Below are positions 24,854-33,266 of a stretch of DNA of 64,000 nt, in pieces. A program made the translations under genes and the position numbers. This DNA comes from Emcibacter sp. (GTDB lineage: Bacteria > Pseudomonadota > Alphaproteobacteria > Sphingomonadales > Emcibacteraceae), in contig JAKIUQ010000012.1 in the NCBI GenBank assembly GCA_021647465.1, positions 24,066-88,065 on the forward strand. Direction: 5' to 3'. Each line of letters starts with the position of its first letter. The first letter of the stretch is position 1. The notes below the pieces were generated by a model. The model ran no database searches, was not told the origin of the DNA, and saw only the letters and a list, made by a program, of their open reading frames with translations.

Positions 24854-25804
24854 TCACATCAAATTATTGTCTCTATACCATTTCAGGGTCTTTTTAAACC
24901 CTTGTTTTAAGGTGGTCTCAGGTTTCCAATTTGTCAGTCTCATAACATGTGGCCCCCGACATATCCAGTCCGAGTGGCATAATTCGTTAACTTTTTCGGG
25001 TGTGATCATGGGAATATAGCCAAATAATGTCGAAAATAAGACATTAATATGACCAAAAAACCTCAATGTAAATTGGGGCAGAGTGATATTAAAAGCATTT
25101 ATATTCAGTATGTTAGAGGCGGTTTCATACATTTCTTGATTGGAATACCCGTCTTTTTTTCCATCATCAACGTCAAGAATCTGGCCATGGCAAGCCTGAT
25201 TGTCGGTAACCGCAATCAAGGCACGGGCCAAGTCCGGCGCATAAATCCAGGAGGCTCTGTTATCAGATCCGCCGGGCAGAATGGACATTCTATAAGAGAC
25301 GGCCTTAAATATTTTAAGGGTCTCCTTGTCCTCGGGCCCGTAAATCCCAGGGGGGCGAAGGATTGTCCACGGCATATTTCCCGCATGTTCGGTCAATATT
25401 TCTTCGCCTCTGCGTTTGCTGTCAGCATAGGTGGACAAATGCCTTTCCCGAGCGGCCAGTGATGATAATAAAATAAAATGAGGTTTTGCGCGAGATTTCA
25501 TGGAGGATTGATGAATGACATCCAGCAGCGTTTTAACGGCGTGGCTGTTGACATGGTTAAAGTCATCTTTGGATCTGGCCTTAACCAGACCGGCCAGATG
25601 ATAAACAACATCGGCATTCTTGACGAGTTCCATCAAGGCCGGGTGATTATCAAGATCACCGGATATCCAGTTGATTTTTTCTTTTTCCGGCTGGGGCCTT
25701 CGGGTCAGGGCATTGACCTGAAACCCCTGGGCGATGAGTTCATCTATTAAATGTTTCCCAACGAACCCTGTGGCCCCAGTAACTGCTGCTATCTTTGTCA
25801 TCAT
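24854..25804 (-). CDS. cerR: NAD(P)-dependent epimerase-like reductase, probable ceramide reductase CerR
   Basis: A 316-residue extended short-chain dehydrogenase. The Rossmann motif is TGATGFVG (9-16) and the catalytic pair is Y126 and K130 in STYADSKRR, with S114/S115 in LLSSLA. LRPPGIYGPED is the usual substrate-side signature. In the Caulobacter pathway a protein of this kind reduces the 3-keto group of the sphingoid base or oxidised ceramide. That assignment is by context, as the family also covers sugar epimerases and sterol dehydrogenases. Downstream neighbour acpL is 55 bases away; the acyl ligase ends 69 bases upstream. The start may be 25804 or 25801. Confidence 0.78.
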   Translation of the reverse strand: MMTKIAAVTGATGFVGKHLIDELIAQGFQVNALTRRPQPEKEKINWISGDLDNHPALMELVKNADVVYHLAGLVKARSKDDFNHVNSHAVKTLLDVIHQSSMKSRAKPHFILLSSLAARERHLSTYADSKRRGEEILTEHAGNMPWTILRPPGIYGPEDKETLKIFKAVSYRMSILPGGSDNRASWIYAPDLARALIAVTDNQACHGQILDVDDGKKDGYSNQEMYETASNILNINAFNITLPQFTLRFFGHINVLFSTLFGYIPMITPEKVNELCHSDWICRGPHVMRLTNWKPETTLKQGFKKTLKWYRDNNLM

Positions 25805-25873
25805 AAAAAACGGTAATCCCTTTCATGAGAGATTACCGCCATAAGTGTTTGTTCGTCAATGAATTAGGTGGCT

Positions 25874-27613
25874 TCAAGCGAGAAGTTCACCGGCCAGATA
25901 TTGCTGGCGGGCTTTCACACGGCTTAATTTTCCGGATGATGTGCGCGGAAGGGAGCGCGGCGGAATCAAGGCAACAATCGGGGAAATCCCAATTAAGGCA
26001 TGAACTGTTTCCTTGATTTTATTTTCTATTACGGTGCGTTCGGCCTCATCACGGGTTCGGCATTGCACCAGAATTGCGGGGGTTTCCTCGTCCTGTTTGC
26101 CGGGAATAGAGACGGCGGCAATATCACCAGCGCGCAGATCATCCAATTGCTCTACTGCCCATTCGATATCTTGGGGCCAATGGTTTTTGCCGTTGATAAT
26201 GATCAAATCCTTGATCCGGCCAATGATATAGAGGGAACCTTCTTTCATGTAGCCCATATCGCCGGTATCGAGCCATTTATCCTCGGACAGGCAAAGATCT
26301 GTGGCCTCTTGATCCTGAAAATAACCCGCCATAACACTGGTTCCGCGAACGCAGACCCGGCCAATTTGATATTCCCCGAGGTCAATATTATTATCATCCC
26401 GAATTTCAAGTTCATATTCTGGAATAGGTACGCCGCAATTCACAACGCCGCGATAATTGGTTCCGCTGCCGTTTACCTTGAATTCTTTCAGGGATTTTTC
26501 TTCACCGGTTAAGGCCTTCTCATCCACAAGGTCAATTTCAAAACCAGTATTGAGCGGGGCGAAGCTTACGGCCAGCGTACATTCCGCAAGGCCATAGCTC
26601 GGCAGGAAAGTCGTGCTTCTGAAGCCGACATCTTTAAAAGTTTCCTGAAATTGTGTCAAGACATCAGCCCGGATCATATCACCGCCAATTCCTGCCACGC
26701 GCCAGCTTGACAAATCCAGTTCGGCTATGGTGGTCGGGCTCACGCGGCGGGCGCAAATATCATAACCGAAAGTCGGGCTATAGGCGAGGGTGCCTTTGTT
26801 CCGTGAAATTAATTTGAGCCACTGTAAAGGGCGGCGGGCAAAGGCTTCGGTCGCCAGATAATCTGTTGTGACCTGATTGGCAATCGGTGACAGCAAAGTG
26901 CCGACCAGACCCATATCATGATAAAAGGGTAGCCAGGATACAACCCGGTCATCTTCATTCAGATCCATGCCGACATAACCGATGCCATAACTGTTTGCCA
27001 TTAATGATTTATGGGTCACGGAAACGCCGTGGGGAAAACGTGTGCTGCCGGATGAATATTGCAAATAGGCCAGATCTTCTGGTTTGGCGACATGCAGCGG
27101 TATAAATTTAATGTCTTTTGCCGAGGATTGCTCTTCAAATGTGGTCGAGGTTCCGACGAATTTCATTTTCAGGCCAGAGGTGGCTTCGTCCAGTAAAGGC
27201 AACATATAGGATGCGGAAATAGCCACGGATGCGCCGCAGCTTTTCATTTGCTGATTAAGCTGGCTGGTATATCCTTCGCGCCCCCCGAATGATGTGGGCA
27301 GAGGCAAAGGAACCGGCAGCAACCCGGCATATTGACAGCCGATGAAATAACAGACAAACTCATCACTTGTTTCGGCGATCAAGGCCACGCGTGAGCCTTT
27401 TTTAATGCCGAAATGGATGAAGCGCCGGCCAATCTCCTGCGCTTTCTTGCATATTTCGGAAAAAGTGATGCTGGTTTCAAGTTCGCCCCGGGGAGAATAA
27501 AAATTTAGCCCCCGAATGCCGCCTGCGGCATATTCAATTGCTTCCAAAAGGGTGCCGAAATCAGCGAACCTGCGGGGAAGAGTAGGGTCTTGTGTTGGTA
27601 AAGCTTTGCGCAT
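25874..27613 (-). CDS. Fatty acyl-AMP/ACP ligase of sphingolipid locus
   Basis: A 579-residue adenylate-forming enzyme of the fatty acyl-AMP ligase type. The P-loop is YSSGSTRFP (186-194), with the FAAL-like Arg-Phe-Pro ending. WLPFYHDMGLVG and SYGLAECTLA are strongly FAAL-like, and the C-terminal catalytic lysine is in LPRTSSGKLSR. Such enzymes activate a fatty acid as acyl-AMP and load an ACP. Here the likely acceptor is the adjacent AcpL, supplying SPT. It is the first gene of ligase-cerR-acpL-spt. The ATG lacks a strong Shine-Dalgarno. Confidence 0.85.
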   Translation of the reverse strand: MRKALPTQDPTLPRRFADFGTLLEAIEYAAGGIRGLNFYSPRGELETSITFSEICKKAQEIGRRFIHFGIKKGSRVALIAETSDEFVCYFIGCQYAGLLPVPLPLPTSFGGREGYTSQLNQQMKSCGASVAISASYMLPLLDEATSGLKMKFVGTSTTFEEQSSAKDIKFIPLHVAKPEDLAYLQYSSGSTRFPHGVSVTHKSLMANSYGIGYVGMDLNEDDRVVSWLPFYHDMGLVGTLLSPIANQVTTDYLATEAFARRPLQWLKLISRNKGTLAYSPTFGYDICARRVSPTTIAELDLSSWRVAGIGGDMIRADVLTQFQETFKDVGFRSTTFLPSYGLAECTLAVSFAPLNTGFEIDLVDEKALTGEEKSLKEFKVNGSGTNYRGVVNCGVPIPEYELEIRDDNNIDLGEYQIGRVCVRGTSVMAGYFQDQEATDLCLSEDKWLDTGDMGYMKEGSLYIIGRIKDLIIINGKNHWPQDIEWAVEQLDDLRAGDIAAVSIPGKQDEETPAILVQCRTRDEAERTVIENKIKETVHALIGISPIVALIPPRSLPRTSSGKLSRVKARQQYLAGELLA

Positions 27614-27848
27614 ATATGTTTAAAATCACTCACATTGTAATGTGGATAGGTCCACAACTTCATCAGATACAAACAATGTCAGTTTGTCTCCCTATTACAG
27701 TTCTTTTATCTTCGATACCTTTTGTCTGGCTGTATCGCAAGGGTTTTATTTCAAATTTAGTCTGATCGCATAATTTTATCATGGGTATTTTATAGGGTGT
27801 CGTATCACTTTCCAACTTATTTCTTAAATCTAATTGCGGCTAGGTATT

Positions 27849-28748
27849 TTAGCGGGATGTTCTTAATGTGTTTTTTTCAGCTAGAAAAATGCCGGTGAAA
27901 ATAAATAATACGGATATGACATAGGTGATTTTCAATGGTTCATCCAGCCAGATATATCCCGAAAATATGCCGACAAGCGGCAGCATGTACGTGCTATGAG
28001 AAACGAAAGTCGCGCCGGCCAGATGGGTTAAATGAAACAATATAAGGGCCGCAATTCCCGTAGAGAAGATTCCCAGCGCGAATAAGGCATACAGGGCGGA
28101 AGAGGTTGGCGAGATTGTCCAGGGCTCATCGAAAAAAAGCGCAAGGGGAATGGTAATAAGGGCCGAGGAAATCAGCATGGCAGAAGATGTACTCAGCGAA
28201 TTTTTATTCTTGAGCCGTCTGATGAGCACGCCTGACAGGGCATAAAAAAATGATGTGAGCAACAGGGCAAACAAGGCAAGGTATAAATGCACTGAGCTAT
28301 CCAATCCGGATATTGTCCCGTAGAAAAGGCTGCTTACACCGATGATGCCGAAAATAATGCCCACCAGTTTGTTCATTTTAAATTTTTCGTCCTGAGTCAA
28401 ATAATGGGCGAGAAGAATGGTAAAGAGAGGCAGGAGTGACATGCATATGGCGGCAAGGGAGCTTTGAACATATTGCAGGCCCCAGCTCATCAGGAAAAAG
28501 GGCACCACGGCCCCCGCAAGGCCTATGATTGTGCAATGGCCCCAGTCGGAAAGCCTTTGCGGCAGCTTCACCCCCATTTTAAGGGCGATAAGAGATATAA
28601 TGGCGGCCCCGATCGCGGTGCGCCCGGCAGCAATGGTTAACGGCGGTATGCTCTCCAGCGCAATTTTTACAAACATATAGGCCGTCCCCCATAAGAGCGC
28701 GAGAAGGATCAGATAAATAAAATGGCTTGGGGCTCTGTTTTCAGTCAT
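27849..28748 (-). CDS. EamA/DMT-superfamily transporter
   Basis: A 299-residue inner-membrane protein with ten predicted helices in two EamA repeats (about 12-140 and 152-290). The start LLALLWGTAYMFVKIALE and LAGAVVPFFLMSWGLQY are typical of the RhaT/YdcZ-like drug/metabolite exporters. The second repeat ends VGIFSGYIWLDEPL, the usual EamA signature. Cargo unknown: amino acids, metabolites or drugs are all possible. It is divergent from recX with only 24 bases between starts. 235 bases without a gene separate it from the acyl ligase gene. Confidence 0.88.
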   Translation of the reverse strand: MTENRAPSHFIYLILLALLWGTAYMFVKIALESIPPLTIAAGRTAIGAAIISLIALKMGVKLPQRLSDWGHCTIIGLAGAVVPFFLMSWGLQYVQSSLAAICMSLLPLFTILLAHYLTQDEKFKMNKLVGIIFGIIGVSSLFYGTISGLDSSVHLYLALFALLLTSFFYALSGVLIRRLKNKNSLSTSSAMLISSALITIPLALFFDEPWTISPTSSALYALFALGIFSTGIAALILFHLTHLAGATFVSHSTYMLPLVGIFSGYIWLDEPLKITYVISVLFIFTGIFLAEKNTLRTSR

Positions 28749-28772
28749 GCTACTCTGATACTATTTATAATT

Positions 28773-29342
28773 ATGAATAATGAAAAACGAAAAAAACGGT
28801 TGTTGACCCGTGAATATCTTCTTCGGGCAACCTATAGCTACCTGCAGAGATTTGCAACTACGGAGAAAAACCTGCGGCGAGTTCTGGATCGAAAAGTTCG
28901 ACGGCGGTTACCTGAGTTTGATTCAGAAGATTTATATATTCAGGCAAAAGTCTGGATTGATGAAATTGTTCAAAATACCGTTGACCAGAAATTTGTTAAT
29001 GACCGCTTGTTTGCCGAAGGCAGGGCCGCCTCGCTGATCAGAAGCGGTCATTCAAAAATGAAGACCCGCCAGAAACTGCAAGCCAAAGGGGTCGCGCCGG
29101 ATATGGTGGTTGAAGTGATAGAGGAGCTTGCCGAACAATATGAAGATATGGACTTTGCGGCGGCGGTGAAATATGTTCGCAAAAGAAGATTCGGTGCGTT
29201 TTCCACGCGCCATGAGGCGACTGAAGTTGTTGAAAAAGAATTGGCCAGCATGTGCCGCGCCGGTTTTTCATATGGTACGGCGCGTAAGATATTAAAGATG
29301 ACACGCACAGAATTAGAAGAAATTTTATACGCCGCCCCATGA
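28773..29342 (+). CDS. recX: Regulatory protein RecX
   Basis: A 189-residue RecX-family protein, a three-helix-repeat modulator that limits RecA filament growth. Family features are LLRATYSYLQRFATTEKNLRRVL at the start (first repeat), NDRLFAEGRAASLIRSGHS in the middle, and LQAKGVAPDMVVEVIEEL. I start at ATG 28773, where homology begins. An in-frame reading from 28722 would overlap the divergent transporter. No clear ribosome binding site is seen. recA itself is not in the window. Confidence 0.82.
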   Translation: MNNEKRKKRLLTREYLLRATYSYLQRFATTEKNLRRVLDRKVRRRLPEFDSEDLYIQAKVWIDEIVQNTVDQKFVNDRLFAEGRAASLIRSGHSKMKTRQKLQAKGVAPDMVVEVIEELAEQYEDMDFAAAVKYVRKRRFGAFSTRHEATEVVEKELASMCRAGFSYGTARKILKMTRTELEEILYAAP

Positions 29343-29391
29343 CACAAGGTTGAAGAAAAGACTAAAGCCGAAGGAGAAAAGCTCAAAAATT

Positions 29392-29460
29392 TGGAAGGAG
29401 CAAAGCGACGACCTAGCGACCAAGCGGGAGCGCAGCCCCTAGCGGCGCTTGAGCGGAATC
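29392..29460. repeat. GC-rich repeat-like intergenic element
   Basis: This stretch repeats variants of CTAGCG and AGCGGGAGCG: CCTAGCGACCAAGCGGGAGC (29412-29431) is echoed by CCTAGCGGCGCTTGAGCGG (29438-29456). It is far more GC-rich than the A-rich sequence on both sides and lies between recX and the MFS gene. It looks like a dispersed extragenic element, but other copies cannot be checked here. Confidence 0.35.
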
Positions 29461-29497
29461 CAAAAAGATTAAATAATTTTAAAAAGCCGGCAAATTT

Positions 29498-30721
29498 ATG
29501 ATGATAAAAGACTATAATAACGGCTTCAAGAATCCTGTGGCCTATAAGGTAGGGGCGGTATACAGCGGGCTGTTTATGTTCGTCGGCGCGGCTTTGCCTT
29601 TTTGGGCCTTATGGTTGTCAAAGATGGGCCTGACACCCGGGGAAATCGGTTTTCTGATTGGTTTTCCGGCTTTTCTGAAAGTTCTGTCCGCCCCCTTTGT
29701 CGCCCAGTTATGTGATAAATGGGGCATGACGCGCCGGCCCATGATGGCGCTGATGGCGCTCTCTGTTATATTTTTCTGTGGCTATTTCTTCAGCCGTGGT
29801 TTTATGGCCTTTGTTCTGGTGACCCTTGTTTTCAGCCTCGCATATTATTCCGTATCTCCTTTGGTTGAAAGCTATGCGGTTCGGACATGCGACAGATATA
29901 ATCTGCAATATGGCCGGTTGCGCTCAGTGGGCTCAATTATTTTCATCTTCACGTCTGTTTTATTTGGCATTTATCTTGACCATTCCGGCTATGATAATTT
30001 TCTGTATTTTTGCCTTGGCAGTCTGGTTCTGACGTTAATCGCTATTTTTCTGCTGCCAAAAGACGGCAGAAAATTCCCGCCCCCTGATGCTGAATCTATT
30101 AAGAATAATTCTGAACCGGCCATTGGGGGGCAATCCCCGTTAAGATTTCTTCTGACCAGTCAGCAATTTATCATGTTTCTTGTTGTTATCAGCCTGATTC
30201 AAATGAGCCATGGTTTTATATATGTTATGGGCAGCTATCACTGGGCGGCTCAGGGCATTAATAATGAGACCATTGGGTTGCTGTGGAGTATCGGCGTTAT
30301 CGCCGAGATTCTGGTGTTTATTTTCGCGGGTAAAGTCATCACGCGTATTCGTCCCATGTATGTTTTAGGGATTGTTGCCATATTCGGGGCTGTGCGCTGG
30401 GGGATTATGGCCCTGACATCCTCTGTGCCACTATTGATGTTCTTGCAGACATTCCACGGCTTAACTTATGGCGCGGCGCATCTGGTGGCCATGTATTATT
30501 TATCAACCCGTGTTCCAGACCAATATTTCACGACGGCGCAATCTTTATATAGTTCGATACCGATGGGCCTGTCCATTGGGGTGGTCATGCTATTGTCAGG
30601 GCCCTTGTATGACGAATTTGGCGGTCAGGCATATTTCTTCATGGCGGCGCTGTGCTTTCTGGTATTATTTGTCGCGAAATATGTGCGGCGCATTGATCAT
30701 GATGTTCTTCGCATAAAATAA
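29498..30721 (+). CDS. MFS transporter, HcaT-like (MFS_1_like)
   Basis: A 407-residue major facilitator with twelve predicted helices. Between helices 2 and 3 is the loop CDKWGMTRRP, a variant of the MFS motif A (DxxGRR). The first helix region, GLFMFVGAALPFWALWLSKMG, and the later YGRLRSVGSIIF are typical of the 3-phenylpropionate/nucleoside-type proton symporter branch (HcaT, LacY_symp). The substrate is not predictable. It stands alone, with the repeat-like element upstream and dapA downstream. Two ATGs are adjacent at 29498 and 29501. Confidence 0.85.
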   Translation: MMIKDYNNGFKNPVAYKVGAVYSGLFMFVGAALPFWALWLSKMGLTPGEIGFLIGFPAFLKVLSAPFVAQLCDKWGMTRRPMMALMALSVIFFCGYFFSRGFMAFVLVTLVFSLAYYSVSPLVESYAVRTCDRYNLQYGRLRSVGSIIFIFTSVLFGIYLDHSGYDNFLYFCLGSLVLTLIAIFLLPKDGRKFPPPDAESIKNNSEPAIGGQSPLRFLLTSQQFIMFLVVISLIQMSHGFIYVMGSYHWAAQGINNETIGLLWSIGVIAEILVFIFAGKVITRIRPMYVLGIVAIFGAVRWGIMALTSSVPLLMFLQTFHGLTYGAAHLVAMYYLSTRVPDQYFTTAQSLYSSIPMGLSIGVVMLLSGPLYDEFGGQAYFFMAALCFLVLFVAKYVRRIDHDVLRIK

Positions 30722-30844
30722 TCGCCGTTTTTTTTGGGCGAGGGCCATTAGACAAAATGGATTTAAAATCATTCATGGCTTGCAGTCCGGTCAAAGGCAG
30801 ACTATTTTGCCAGCAGAATAAAGACATTTTTTAGGAGCTTCCCC

Positions 30845-31723
30845 ATGCTAAAAGGATCAATCACCGCCCTTGTTACCCCGTTCCGTGATGGACAGGTTGA
30901 TGAAAAGGCGCTGCGTAAGCTGGTGAATTGGCAGATTGATCAGGGAACCAGCGGTCTTGTGCCGTGCGGTACGACAGGGGAATCCCCGACGTTAAACCAT
31001 GATGAACATCACCTCGTGACGGAAATCTGTATTGAAGAGGCCGGAGGCCGCGTGCCTGTTATTGCCGGATGCGGGTCAAATTCAACGGAGGAAGCGATAA
31101 GTCTGCTTGCCCATGCCAAAGCGGCCGGGGCAGATGCGGGTTTGATCGCTATGCCCTATTATAACAAACCCAATCAGGAGGGGCTGTTTCAGCATTTTAA
31201 AGCCTTGAATGATGCGGTGGGTTTGCCTTTGATCATTTATAATATTCCGGGCCGTTCGGTGGTTGATATGTCAGTGGATACAATGGCGCGTTGTTTCCGG
31301 GAATTGAAAAATGTCATCGGGGTCAAGGATGCCACAGGCAATGTCGCGCGGGTACCGCTTCAGCGCATGGCCATGGGGACGGATTTTATCCAGCTTTCCG
31401 GTGAAGATCAGACGGCCCTTGGTTTTAATGTCCACGGGGGCGTGGGCTGTATTTCGGTGACGTCAAATGTTGCCCCGAAAATGATGTCGGACTTTCAAAA
31501 TCTGTGCCTGTCGGGTGATTTTACGGCGGCGCTTGAGATTCAGGATAAAGTGACCGACCTGCATCACGCCTTATTTGTGGAACCGAATCCCGGGCCTGTT
31601 AAATATGCTCTGTCATTATTGGGTGTTTGTACGGCGGATATGCGTTTGCCGATGGTTCCGGTTAGCGTAGAGACAAAAACCATGGTAAAGGCGGCCATGG
31701 TTCGCGCCGGATTGCTGGCATAA
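30845..31723 (+). CDS. dapA: 4-hydroxy-tetrahydrodipicolinate synthase
   Basis: A 292-residue TIM-barrel class I aldolase making 4-hydroxy-tetrahydrodipicolinate from pyruvate and aspartate semialdehyde, for lysine and diaminopimelate. The Schiff-base lysine is K161 in IGVKDATGN, the catalytic Tyr is Y132 in IYNIPGRS, and the pyruvate-binding GTTGESP covers 42-48. AGGAG precedes the ATG by a good distance. smpB begins seven bases after its stop, a pairing common in alphaproteobacteria. Confidence 0.96.
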   Translation: MLKGSITALVTPFRDGQVDEKALRKLVNWQIDQGTSGLVPCGTTGESPTLNHDEHHLVTEICIEEAGGRVPVIAGCGSNSTEEAISLLAHAKAAGADAGLIAMPYYNKPNQEGLFQHFKALNDAVGLPLIIYNIPGRSVVDMSVDTMARCFRELKNVIGVKDATGNVARVPLQRMAMGTDFIQLSGEDQTALGFNVHGGVGCISVTSNVAPKMMSDFQNLCLSGDFTAALEIQDKVTDLHHALFVEPNPGPVKYALSLLGVCTADMRLPMVPVSVETKTMVKAAMVRAGLLA

Positions 31724-31730
31724 GAGATCA

Positions 31731-32225
31731 ATGGCAAAAGCAAAAGCAAAATCTGGGGGGAAGTGGGTTGGCGGCAAACGGACAATCGCCGTTAACCGCA
31801 AGGCCCGTTATAATTATTTCATCGAGGAAGATTTCGAGGCCGGCATTATCCTTACCGGAACCGAGGTAAAGTCCTTGCGGGCGGGTGAGGCGAATATCAC
31901 GGACGCTTATGCCGAAGCCAAAATGGGCGAGATATTTCTGATCAATGCTTATATCAAGGAATATGCCATGGGCAACCGTTTCAATCATGAAGCGCGAAGG
32001 CCCCGTAAACTGCTTATGAAACGGCGTGAAATCGGCAAAATAGCTGCCGCGATTCAGCGCAAGGGCAAGACCCTGGTGCCGCTGTCACTTTATTTCAACG
32101 AAAAAAACAAGGTCAAGGTTAAAATCGGCCTTGCCAGCGGCAAGAAAGTGCATGATAAACGCGCCACGGAAAAAGAACGCGACTGGAACCGCGAAAAAGG
32201 CCGTTTGATGAAAGATAATAGATAA
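31731..32225 (+). CDS. smpB: SsrA-binding protein SmpB
   Basis: A 164-residue SmpB, the partner of tmRNA in rescuing stalled ribosomes. The OB-fold core has NRKARYNYFIEEDFEAGIIL, LTGTEVKSLRAGEANI and the tmRNA-contacting HEARRPRKLL. The basic C-terminal tail DKRATEKERDWNREKGR reaches into the decoding centre. Its N-terminus has a few extra basic residues. It lies between dapA (seven bases) and the Nudix gene (one-base TAATG overlap). Confidence 0.96.
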   Translation: MAKAKAKSGGKWVGGKRTIAVNRKARYNYFIEEDFEAGIILTGTEVKSLRAGEANITDAYAEAKMGEIFLINAYIKEYAMGNRFNHEARRPRKLLMKRREIGKIAAAIQRKGKTLVPLSLYFNEKNKVKVKIGLASGKKVHDKRATEKERDWNREKGRLMKDNR

Positions 32226-33088
32226 TGGCCAACAAATCCATGAGTGAGCCTGCGGATGAGGCTGTCAATAAACCTGTGGCAGCTATCGATTCGGCATCTG
32301 TCCTGATTATTCGGGATGGCGCCGCGCATGCGCGGCATGGCACCTTGCAGATCTTAATGGTGAAACGCCATAAGAATGTCCGTTTTGCCGGCGGGGCTTA
32401 TGTTTTTCCCGGCGGAAAACTGGATCCCGCAGACCGGGCCCTTGAAAAGGCCAGTTTAAAAAAAGCTGATTTAAAAAATTCTGACCAAGATATCAAGCCA
32501 GAATTTCTTGGCCTGCGTTATGCGGCCCTGCGGGAGGTTTTTGAGGAAACCGGTCTGATCATCGGCACAATCGACGGTCATGCCATAGGGGAGGGCCAGC
32601 GCAAAGCCATTGATGCGGGTTACAGGGCGTCTGTTCTGAATGGCACAATCGACTTAAAAGACTTTCAGAAAAAAACGCAAGTCACTTTGGATATGGGCGA
32701 TTGTTTGCCATTTGCCCATTGGATTACGCCCAAAGCCTACCCCATGCGCTTTGATACCCGCTTTTTTCTTTGTGTTGCGCCGGAGGGCCAGATTCCAAGT
32801 CCCGATGGCCGTGAAATCACCGAGGTAGAATGGATGTATCCCATGACATTGGTCGAAGAATCCGACGGGGTTCTCATGTTTCCGACCATGATGAACCTCA
32901 AGAAATTAGGTCAGGCAAAATCCGTCACCGAAGCCCTTAAACTATTGAGGGAAAGGGAAATTGTCACCGTCATGCCAGAAGTAATCACTGGCGATAAAAT
33001 CCGCTTTCGCAAAATCCCCGAGACGGCAGGATATGACGATGTAGATCAAAGCCGCACCCGCGCCGCCACTGATCTTGAAAAAGGTTAA
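32225..33088 (+). CDS. Nudix hydrolase, NUDT19-like
   Basis: A 287-residue Nudix protein. The Nudix box is split: FPGGKLDPAD at about 58-67 and ALREVFEETGLIIG at about 101-114, with roughly 33 residues between them. Such a split box is a feature of the NUDT19/RP2-like group, some of which act on CoA or acyl-CoA. The glutamates of REVFEE are intact. It overlaps the smpB stop by one base and is probably the last gene of dapA-smpB-nudix. The true substrate is unknown. Confidence 0.8.
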   Translation: MANKSMSEPADEAVNKPVAAIDSASVLIIRDGAAHARHGTLQILMVKRHKNVRFAGGAYVFPGGKLDPADRALEKASLKKADLKNSDQDIKPEFLGLRYAALREVFEETGLIIGTIDGHAIGEGQRKAIDAGYRASVLNGTIDLKDFQKKTQVTLDMGDCLPFAHWITPKAYPMRFDTRFFLCVAPEGQIPSPDGREITEVEWMYPMTLVEESDGVLMFPTMMNLKKLGQAKSVTEALKLLREREIVTVMPEVITGDKIRFRKIPETAGYDDVDQSRTRAATDLEKG

Positions 33089-33120
33089 AATATTAATTTT
33101 CGAGACTATATAGAAAACCC

Positions 33121-33149
33121 TTGATCTTTGGCTGGAATGGCGGTATTAC
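33121..33149 (+). promoter_or_regulatory. Candidate promoter of rpsB-tsf operon
   Basis: TTGATC (33121-33126), 17 bases, TATTAC (33144-33149). The expected transcript would have a leader of about 110 bases before rpsB, long enough for regulation. Confidence 0.5.
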
Positions 33150-33206
33150 GCGCTGACTTCACACGCAGGATTTAAGTTGACCTCCTCATATTGAGCAAGA
33201 CTTTCC

Positions 33207-33231
33207 GGTGTCCCATATGGGGCCACACACC
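33207..33231 (+). promoter_or_regulatory. Stem-loop in rpsB leader
   Basis: GGTGTCCC and GGGGCC-ACACACC pair around ATAT, about 35 bases upstream of rpsB. S2 is known to repress its own mRNA in other bacteria, so this could be the target; I do not recognise a described leader motif. Confidence 0.35.
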
Positions 33232-33266
33232 TGCGGAGGATTAACCGGTAAACAAGGAAAAATAGT

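Noticed and set aside
29343..29440. Reading frame continuing after recX (KEQSDDLATKRERSP type)
   Set aside because: It lies after the recX stop in another frame and has no start; treated as part of a repeat-like element.
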